The notes under the pieces were generated by a model. It saw only the letters and a program-made list of their open reading frames with translations, made no database searches and had not been told where the DNA came from. From an uncultured Bacteroidales bacterium (GTDB lineage Bacteria; Bacteroidota; Bacteroidia; Bacteroidales; Coprobacteraceae), in contig CASFRL010000043.1 in NCBI GenBank assembly GCA_949297285.1, positions 1-47,014 on the forward strand: a DNA stretch of 47,014 bases. The letters run 5' to 3'. Positions 41,319 through 47,014 of the stretch are shown piece by piece. The translations under genes and the position numbers were made by a program. Each line of letters opens with the position of its first letter. Positions within the stretch are counted from its first letter, which is position 1.

Positions 41319-42362
41319 TTAATTTTCTTCACTTAAAGAGTTCCACCCTTGAGCTTTTAATTCTATTTCAGCGTTATCTCGAGTAATCATATAGGCGCCG
41401 AGAGAAGGGGCTGTGATGTGTCCGATAATATGTACTCCCGGGATAGCTGCAATATCATCATGTTTGGCTAAAGGGACGGTGAATAGCAATTCGTAATCTT
41501 CTCCGCCATTCAATGCCGCAGTGATGAGGCTCATGTTAAACTCTTCTGCCATGACGGCTGTTTGATAATCTATCGGGATGCGGTCTTCGTAAATGCGGCA
41601 TCCCGTATTGCTTTGTTTGCATATATGCAATAACTCCGATGACAGTCCGTCCGAGATATCCATCATTGCCGTTGGTACGATATCCCGTTTTGCCAATTCT
41701 TCAATAATATCTTTACGGGCTTCCGGTTTCAGTTGTCTCTCGAGAAGATATTCCCGGCCTTCAAAAGCCGGCTGAAAATCTTTTTCTCCGGCAAAGACTT
41801 TTTTCTCACGTTCGAGTAACTGTAAACCCATATAAGCCGCTCCGAGGTCTCCGCTCACACAGATAAGGTCGTTCTCTTTAGCTCCGTTTCGATAAACGAT
41901 TTTTTCTTTTTGCGCTTCACCTATGCACGTGATGCTGATTGCCAGTCCGGTAAGCGATGCCGAGGTATCTCCACCCACCAGATCTACGTGATAAACATCA
42001 CAAGCCAGTTGAATCCCTGCATATAGTTGTTCCAGATCTTCGACCGAGAAACGTTTCGAGACTCCCAATGAAACCGTGATCTGCTTGGGTTGTCCGTTCA
42101 TGGCATAAATATCCGAAAAATTGACGACTGCCGATTTGTAGCCTAAATGTTTTAACGGTACATACGTTAGGTCGAAATGGATACCCTCTAACAACAAATC
42201 GGTCGTTACCAATATTTGTTTATCTTTATAGTCGAGTACGGCGGCATCGTCTCCGATACCTTTCAAGGTAGAATCGTTTTTTATTTCGACATGTTCGGTT
42301 AAGTGATCGATAAGTCCGAATTCTCCGAGAGAAGCTATTTCTGTACGTTTAAGTTCTTCCAT
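41319..42362 (-). CDS. thiL: Thiamine-monophosphate kinase
   Basis: A 347-residue member of the PurM/ThiL ATP-binding superfamily. Visible motifs are GIGDDAAVL, TTDLLLEGIHF, KSAVVNFSDIYAMNG, DLVGGDTSAS, CVSGDLGAAYMGL, MMDISDGLSSEL and NGGEDYELLF. It phosphorylates thiamine monophosphate to the cofactor thiamine diphosphate in the cytoplasm. The start is ATG 42362; a TTG three codons earlier is in frame but less likely. It lies downstream of punA with an intervening hairpin, so it may have partly independent expression. Confidence 0.95.
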   Translation of the reverse strand: MEELKRTEIASLGEFGLIDHLTEHVEIKNDSTLKGIGDDAAVLDYKDKQILVTTDLLLEGIHFDLTYVPLKHLGYKSAVVNFSDIYAMNGQPKQITVSLGVSKRFSVEDLEQLYAGIQLACDVYHVDLVGGDTSASLTGLAISITCIGEAQKEKIVYRNGAKENDLICVSGDLGAAYMGLQLLEREKKVFAGEKDFQPAFEGREYLLERQLKPEARKDIIEELAKRDIVPTAMMDISDGLSSELLHICKQSNTGCRIYEDRIPIDYQTAVMAEEFNMSLITAALNGGEDYELLFTVPLAKHDDIAAIPGVHIIGHITAPSLGAYMITRDNAEIELKAQGWNSLSEEN

Positions 42363-42378
42363 TATGTGCAAATTAAAC

Positions 42379-42427
42379 GACAGAATGCATATCCCCTTAT
42401 TTTTATAGGGATAAATTGCATTCTGTC
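42379..42427 (-). terminator. Hairpin between punA and thiL
   Basis: Arms starting GACAGAATGCA (42379) and ending TGCATTCTGTC (42427) pair perfectly for 11 bp. A short imperfect inner stem (ATCCCC with AGGGAT) continues around a T-rich loop. It may reduce read-through from punA into thiL. Confidence 0.6.
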
Positions 42428-42446
42428 AAAATCTTTGTTTCTTTTT

Positions 42447-43259
42447 TTAGAACTGTTCCACAAGTTCTTTCATAATCAATGTCATTTTAGGTTGAGCCAA
42501 AGCTGCCGCTTTTTGCACCTCTTCGTGGGATGCTTTCTCTACGATACCCTCAACGCCGAGATCGGTAATGACAGATATGGCAAAAACTTCCATACCTCCG
42601 TGACGGGCAACAATGACTTCGGGGACGGTAGACATACCTACGGCATCACCACCTATTATTTTAAAATATTTGTATTCTGCTGGAGTCTCAAACGTTGGCC
42701 CCTGTGTCCCGACATATACTCCTTGTTGCAGATATATGTTGTTTTTTTCAGCAATTTCAAATGCTTTTTTGATGAGCCGTTTAGAATAGGCCTCGCTCAT
42801 GTCGGGGAAGCGTGGGCCGAGCTCGTCATAATTTTTTCCGTGCAGTGGATGTTCGGGAAATAGGTTGATGTGGTCGCGTATGACCATCAAATCTCCCACC
42901 TTGAAAGTCGGGTTCATCCCTCCGGCAGCGTTAGAAACAAACAGAGTTTTTACTCCGAGTTGTTTCATGACCCGTACGGGGAATGTTACTTGTTTCATGT
43001 CGTAACCTTCGTAGAAATGAAACCGGCCTTGCATGGCCATAATATCTTTAGACCCGAGTTTCCCGAAAATAAGTTTTCCGCTGTGCCCTTCTACCGTAGA
43101 GACCGGGAAATTGGGGATTTCCTTATATGCAATCGACTTTTGGTCGGTAATATGATTTACAAGTTCACCCAGTCCTGTCCCTAATATGATTGCTGTTTCG
43201 GGGATAACCGGAAAACGTTCCTTGATAAATGCCGCTGTTTCTTTAATTTTCTCGATCAT
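42447..43259 (-). CDS. punA: Purine nucleoside phosphorylase (class I, trimeric)
   Basis: A 270-residue enzyme with all family landmarks: ILGTGLGEL, VEGHSGKL, GRFHFYEGYD, VSNAAGGMNP, GTQGPTFETPAEY and VGMSTVPEVIVA. It splits inosine and guanosine with phosphate to release the base and ribose-1-phosphate. The frame is open upstream into the tandem repeat as far as 43406, but ATG 43259 (MIEKIKE) fits the family length and lies 32 bp after the -7 box. Confidence 0.95.
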   Translation of the reverse strand: MIEKIKETAAFIKERFPVIPETAIILGTGLGELVNHITDQKSIAYKEIPNFPVSTVEGHSGKLIFGKLGSKDIMAMQGRFHFYEGYDMKQVTFPVRVMKQLGVKTLFVSNAAGGMNPTFKVGDLMVIRDHINLFPEHPLHGKNYDELGPRFPDMSEAYSKRLIKKAFEIAEKNNIYLQQGVYVGTQGPTFETPAEYKYFKIIGGDAVGMSTVPEVIVARHGGMEVFAISVITDLGVEGIVEKASHEEVQKAAALAQPKMTLIMKELVEQF

Positions 43260-43291
43260 AGTTAATTCGGTTTTTCGATAATTTATAATAA

Positions 43292-43323
43292 CAAATATAG
43301 TGAAAGGTGAGGGCAAAGGCAAA
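43292..43323 (-). promoter_or_regulatory. punA promoter inside the first repeat unit
   Basis: On the minus strand TTTG (43320-43323) and TATATTTG (43292-43299) are 20 bp apart, an ideal -33/-7 pair. The transcript would start about 25 bp before ATG 43259. The pair lies almost wholly inside the first 84-bp repeat unit. Confidence 0.7.
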
Positions 43324-43552
43324 TGAAAACGCAGTTTTCGAATTTGAACTTTGCCGAACCGCCTCCTATATTCTGTAAATATAGTGAAAGGTGAGGGTAA
43401 AGGCAAATGAAAACGCAGTTTTCGAATTTAAACTTTGCCGAACCGCCTCCTATATTCTGTAAATATAGCGAAAGGCGAGGGCAAAGGCAAATGAAAATAC
43501 AGTTTTCGAATTTGAACTTTGTCGAACCGCCTCCTATATTCTACAAATATAG
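43293..43552. repeat. 84-bp tandem repeat, three copies plus 8 bp
   Basis: Units start at 43293, 43377 and 43461, each with AAATATAG, and an 8-bp partial unit begins at 43545. Copies differ at only a few positions each. Inside each unit are short inverted repeats (for example GAAAAC-GCA-GTTTTC in the first two, and CTATATT with AATATAG across unit borders). All units keep the minus-strand TTTG and, 20 bp away, TATATTTG or TATATTTA. The array fills the lpxK-punA gap. The period is a multiple of three, so long frames are open on both strands by chance. Confidence 0.92.
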
Positions 43553-43601
43553 GGAAAAAACTTTGAATATAAAGTCTCGTTTCTTCAACAATTGAAAATT
43601 G

Positions 43602-44726
43602 TCAGTGCGATGTCTTTATTGTTTGAGGAATATAATTTTTCCTATTTTTGACGATAATATCCTTTATCTGTGAGTCAAAGATCGTACCTTGATTTTGTAA
43701 AAAACAAATTTTAAGCGGCAAGTAGTATAACCGTTGCTTTAATGTATCTGTCAGATAAGGATTATGTAGCAATCTTGCTGCGTCTTTTTCGGTTACGATT
43801 ATGTATGGCGAATCTCCTTTACATTTCATTTGCGACAATTTCTGCTGAATTTTTTCGATATCTTTCTTTTTGAAATTGTGGTGATCCGGGAAACAGATAC
43901 TCTCAGCTTTAGGCGCAAAACCTTGTATGTATTGTATAAACGGCTGAGGAGAAGCAATCCCGGTAATCAGTAAGACGTCCTTTTGGCTTATATCTTCTAT
44001 CGATACAGAATTGAGGTTTTCGTTCGGAAATACCGGTACCAGATCATCATAACATAGTCCGGTAAAATATAGCCGTTGGTACGGATACAGTTGCAAGCGT
44101 TTCGATATGATTCTGAAATCGATAGGCTTTATATCCTGAGGGCATTTAGTCACAATGACAATCTGAGCCCGGGATTTTTCCCCGACCGGTTCTCTTAATC
44201 TGCCGTATGGCATAAGTTTATCTTCATAAATCATACGGTTAAAGTCCGACAACAATATGGAAATAGACGGGGTCACATACCGATGTTGAAAAGCATCGTC
44301 TAACAAAATGATGTCTATTTCGGGCGTAAGTTGCATTAGCTTTTCTATTCCCCGTTGTCGGTTGGCATCTACGGCTACGGTAATTTCCGGGAATTTATGC
44401 TTGATCTGAAACGGTTCGTCTCCGATATCTTTGGCCGTAGAAGAGTTGTCGGCTAAGACAAACCCTTTAGTCTTCCTTTTGTAGCCTCTGCTCAATATGG
44501 CAATTCGGTAGGTAGGCGACAATAACCGTATCAGATATTCGATGTGAGGAGTTTTTCCAGTACCTCCGACGGTAATATTCCCTACGCATAGAATCGGTAT
44601 ATCATAGCTTTTGCTGCACAAGATATTCCAATCGAAAAGTTTATTTCTCAATTGTATCCCTAATCCGTAAAATAAGGAAAGCGGAGACAACCATTTATAT
44701 AATTTTATATTTCCCTCCTCCAGCAT
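43602..44726 (-). CDS. lpxK: Tetraacyldisaccharide 4'-kinase (lipid A biosynthesis)
   Basis: A 374-residue inner-membrane-associated kinase. The N-terminal helix region (LSPLSLFYGLGIQLRN) is followed by the P-loop VGGTGKTP. ILSRGYKRK, VAVDANRQRG and LLDDAFQHR are typical LpxK motifs; the Asp/His near the latter are catalytic candidates. It adds the 4'-phosphate to the lipid A precursor. It lies 22 bp after sppA and is probably co-transcribed with it. Confidence 0.95.
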   Translation of the reverse strand: MLEEGNIKLYKWLSPLSLFYGLGIQLRNKLFDWNILCSKSYDIPILCVGNITVGGTGKTPHIEYLIRLLSPTYRIAILSRGYKRKTKGFVLADNSSTAKDIGDEPFQIKHKFPEITVAVDANRQRGIEKLMQLTPEIDIILLDDAFQHRYVTPSISILLSDFNRMIYEDKLMPYGRLREPVGEKSRAQIVIVTKCPQDIKPIDFRIISKRLQLYPYQRLYFTGLCYDDLVPVFPNENLNSVSIEDISQKDVLLITGIASPQPFIQYIQGFAPKAESICFPDHHNFKKKDIEKIQQKLSQMKCKGDSPYIIVTEKDAARLLHNPYLTDTLKQRLYYLPLKICFLQNQGTIFDSQIKDIIVKNRKNYIPQTIKTSH

Positions 44727-44748
44727 CTTTTGTTCGCTTTTAAAATCG

Positions 44749-46497
44749 TTATTCTATTTTTATATACTCCATTTGTGCCTGTATCGGGTCGATCCGGTTC
44801 AGTCGTTCCAGAACCTTGTGGTATCGGTATTCGTCCCCTAAAAATAGTCGGACAAAAAATTCCGAGGCTTCATTTCTGAATTCACCGATCAGTTCTTCAT
44901 ATATATTCTTTCTTTTCGGGAATTCTATAATCTCATAATCTGCTATATTACATTCCCGGGCAACCCAATCGATCGCATCTTGCATATCTCCGAGTTCATC
45001 GACCAATCCGATCTCTAAGGCCTCCTTTCCGCTCCACACCCGTCCGTCGGCGATATTCCTTATTTGGGCGGTTGTCATTTCTCGTCCTTGAGCACAACGT
45101 GTTACAAAAAGGTCATACCCGCGATTGATGTATGCCTGCATCTTTTGTTTTTCGTCCGTAGTCATCGGACGTTCTATCGAGGGGAAAAAGCCATATCGGT
45201 TTGTTTTTACTTCATCGAAAGAAAGTCCTATCTTTTCAGAGAGCAATTCTTGTGCGTTAGGAACAAGCCCGAATATTCCGATCGATCCCGTTAAAGTTGC
45301 CGGATTGGCAAAAATACGGTTGGCGCAGCACGACAGGTAATAACCTCCGGATGCCGCATAATCGCCCATCGATACAGCTACCGGTTTTACTTGCTTCAAC
45401 TGTTTCACCGCATGCCATATCTGTTCCGATCCAAAAGCACTTCCTCCGGGAGAATTTACCCTCAGCACAACCCCCTTTATCGCTTCATTATCTTGTACTT
45501 TTTTCAACGTCCGAACCAGCTTTTCCGATACGATACCGTCCGAAGAGACACCGTCGATATCTCCTACGGCATATACGACCGCGATACGGGTCAATGATTT
45601 ACGGCTTTTTGCCGTAGATACAAGATCTGTCGGAGATGCCCAATTAATATCGTCGATGTTGTCGACACCACAAAGTTCCGCAAGACAATTCTCTGCTTCC
45701 TGACGATATACCAATGAGTCGATAAGCCCACACTCTTTTACCCATTGCGGTTCTTGCAAAGAGACCAAAGAATTAGCCAGTTCGTCCAAATTCCTTTCTC
45801 CGATCTTACGTTCGGCAGCAATATCCGATACAATCGTCCCCCAGATCGAATTCAAATATGATTCGGTTTGTCTTCGGTTGGCTTCGCTCATTTGAGTCGT
45901 CATGTAAGGCTCTGTCGCCGATTTGTAAGTCCCGACACGAAACACTTGCATTTCGACACCTATTTTATCCAATGCGTTTTTATAAAATACAGCATTTGTG
46001 CTCAATCCTCGGAAATCCAGCATACCGATTGTGTTCATCAATACCCGATCGGCCGTAGTCGCCAGATAATATTCCCGTTGACTGTACATATCGGCATATG
46101 CTACTACAAATTTTCCACTTTCCTTAAAGTCGATCAAGGCATTGCGTATCTCTTCGATAGAAGCATAACCACTGGTAAAATTCATAATATCCAGATAAAT
46201 CCCTTTAATATTGTTATCCCATTTGGCCAGTTGAATAGCTTTCAGTATATCATCTAACCCGGTATTCGGAATATATTCTTCTGAACTTAAAAAATTAAGC
46301 GGATCATCTTTTGTTCGTTCGGGGAGTTCGCCCTTCAGCTCCAAGCGTAAAACGGTATTTTCTTTGGATGTATAATTTGATGTTGTCGATAATGTAGCAA
46401 AACTCATAATTATGCCGATAAAGAGCCAGAATAACACTATTCCGGCAATACAAGTACCTATAATACAGGCGAATGTCGTTTTAAGAAAACTCTTCAT
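44749..46497 (-). CDS. sppA: Signal peptide peptidase SppA (67K type)
   Basis: A 582-residue protease with one N-terminal transmembrane helix (about 8-35) and two ClpP-like domains. The catalytic dyad is Lys192 in VGTYKSATEPY (first domain) and Ser383 in GDYAASGGYYLS (second domain), matching the spacing of the long E. coli-type enzyme. It degrades cleaved signal peptides in the inner membrane. It heads the sppA-lpxK run. Confidence 0.95.
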   Translation of the reverse strand: MKSFLKTTFACIIGTCIAGIVLFWLFIGIIMSFATLSTTSNYTSKENTVLRLELKGELPERTKDDPLNFLSSEEYIPNTGLDDILKAIQLAKWDNNIKGIYLDIMNFTSGYASIEEIRNALIDFKESGKFVVAYADMYSQREYYLATTADRVLMNTIGMLDFRGLSTNAVFYKNALDKIGVEMQVFRVGTYKSATEPYMTTQMSEANRRQTESYLNSIWGTIVSDIAAERKIGERNLDELANSLVSLQEPQWVKECGLIDSLVYRQEAENCLAELCGVDNIDDINWASPTDLVSTAKSRKSLTRIAVVYAVGDIDGVSSDGIVSEKLVRTLKKVQDNEAIKGVVLRVNSPGGSAFGSEQIWHAVKQLKQVKPVAVSMGDYAASGGYYLSCCANRIFANPATLTGSIGIFGLVPNAQELLSEKIGLSFDEVKTNRYGFFPSIERPMTTDEKQKMQAYINRGYDLFVTRCAQGREMTTAQIRNIADGRVWSGKEALEIGLVDELGDMQDAIDWVARECNIADYEIIEFPKRKNIYEELIGEFRNEASEFFVRLFLGDEYRYHKVLERLNRIDPIQAQMEYIKIE

Positions 46498-46891
46498 ATT
46501 AAAAGTTTATTGTCTTTGTAGATGATAAGAAATGAAAGATTTCCAAGCAAATATAAAGTTTTTTTTTGTTAAAAGAGCATTTTTACGATCGAAATAGTCT
46601 GCACAGCCCTTTTAATGCACTTTATTCCTTTATAATTGCATGGCATCGATATACAACAAAAATTTTCGACAACTTGTTTCCGATGTATAACAGTAAAATA
46701 TCCTTTCGGTAAAAATCATTACCTTCCTTTCCGGCATCTTCGATCCCGATCTTTAGCTTCATAACTTTGTCATGCAAGAGATGTCCGATACAAAAGAGTG
46801 ATCGGTGTAAAAAAAGTGATTTTACAAGTTGCTTATACAATGGGAGTTATGCTCTTTTGATAAAATTTATCACAAAAAAGTTTGGAAAAAA
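46498..46891. other. Intergenic region without a supported gene
   Basis: AT-rich DNA between the sppA start and the two rightward promoters. It contains the sppA -7 box. A 72-codon open frame on the minus strand (46622-46840) has no recognisable family or export signal and is not called. Confidence 0.5.
46548..46555 (-). promoter_or_regulatory. -7 box of sppA (TATATTTG)
   Basis: On the minus strand this is TATATTTG, an exact match, 50 bp before the sppA start codon. The -33 box is not clear. Confidence 0.45.
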
Positions 46892-46924
46892 TTTGGAGAG
46901 GAATATAAATAAGCATTACATTTG
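46892..46924 (+). promoter_or_regulatory. Rightward promoter P1 (TTTG-N21-TACATTTG)
   Basis: TTTG at 46892-46895 and TACATTTG at 46917-46924 are 21 bp apart, close to the ideal Bacteroides pattern. No gene start follows before P2. Confidence 0.7.
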
Positions 46925-46974
46925 CACTCGCTTTTCGGAGGAACGGCCAGAAAGAGAAAAAAAGACTCATAAAA

Positions 46975-47005
46975 TTTGGAAAACCCCGGGAAAGCGATTA
47001 AATTT
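46975..47005 (+). promoter_or_regulatory. Rightward promoter P2 (TTTG-N19-TAAATTTG)
   Basis: TTTG at 46975-46978 and TAAATTTG at 46998-47005 are 19 bp apart. It lies 81 bp after P1 in the same direction and at the window edge, so the transcribed gene begins beyond 47014. Confidence 0.7.
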
Positions 47006-47014
47006 GTAACCCTT

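Noticed and set aside
43260..43406. N-terminal extension of punA into the repeat
   Set aside because: It would translate the promoter and repeat; the family begins at the MIEKIKE start and the -7 box lies between.
43293..43552. CRISPR array
   Set aside because: The 84-bp units are directly adjacent with no unique spacers, and no cas gene is present.
43407..43595. A 62-codon plus-strand gene inside the repeats
   Set aside because: The frame is open only because the repeat period is a multiple of three; the first copy has a stop at the same place and there is no protein similarity.
46622..46840. A 72-codon open frame on the minus strand upstream of sppA
   Set aside because: No family resemblance, no promoter of its own and no export signal; it overlaps AT-rich intergenic DNA.

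Overview
The window looks like chromosomal DNA from a gut-type Bacteroidota, most likely order Bacteroidales. The signs are modest GC with AT-rich intergenic DNA, promoters of the Bacteroides type (a -33 TTTG and a -7 TAnnTTTG), few Shine-Dalgarno sequences, many Sec-exported glycan-degrading enzymes, a C-terminal type IX secretion signal on one of them, and the gene order sppA-lpxK-punA-thiL. There is no rRNA, insertion sequence, phage gene or CRISPR array. One tRNA (Phe, GAA) is present.

Region 1 (2-20877, all +) is a carbohydrate-degradation locus. A 5'-truncated GH30 enzyme with a T9SS sorting domain is followed by a promoter-like -7 box and then 12 tightly packed genes: EEP-family hydrolase, GH2-like, SGNH hydrolase, heparinase II/III-like lyase, GH2, a second GH30, a secreted protein full of Asp-rich calcium-loop motifs, a Ser-type sulfatase, GH105, GH59 (galactocerebrosidase family), a long type I phosphomannose isomerase and a ROK-type sugar kinase. 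GH30, GH2 and GH59 suggest beta-galactosidic or related bonds. The lyase plus GH105 suggests uronic acids, and the sulfatase suggests sulfate esters. The substrate is therefore probably a decorated, uronate-containing galactose-rich glycan. No SusC/SusD pair is visible; it may lie left of the window.

Region 2 (20984-24752) holds a D-2-hydroxyacid dehydrogenase, a TspO/MBR membrane protein, a secreted CE1-like esterase and a choloylglycine-hydrolase-family Ntn hydrolase. A strong bidirectional terminator separates the last two.

Region 3 (25165-30796) is a self-contained catabolic cluster: an AraC regulator reads away from an operon of glycyl-radical activase, glycyl radical enzyme (GRE), small cupin and RhaT-like sugar transporter. 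The GRE keeps the catalytic Cys and radical Gly, but the Glu found two residues after the Cys in diol dehydratases is Trp. This is the best candidate here for undescribed chemistry.

Region 4 (30915-37713) is a TetR-controlled export system: TolC-like channel, lipoprotein HlyD-like adaptor, two ABC ATPases and two ABC-2 permeases. Identical half-sites (TTAACA-N4-TGTTAA) occur in front of both tetR and the tolC-like gene.

Region 5 (37714-41264) has a gene-poor stretch, a transmembrane kinase-PEGA-FISUMP protein whose DFG motif reads GFG, an exported hydroxyisourate hydrolase-like protein and tRNA-Phe. Region 6 (41319-46497, all -) is the housekeeping run sppA-lpxK-punA-thiL. It contains an 84-bp tandem repeat that carries the punA promoter. 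The right edge has two tandem promoters pointing out of the window, probably toward a highly expressed or stable-RNA gene.
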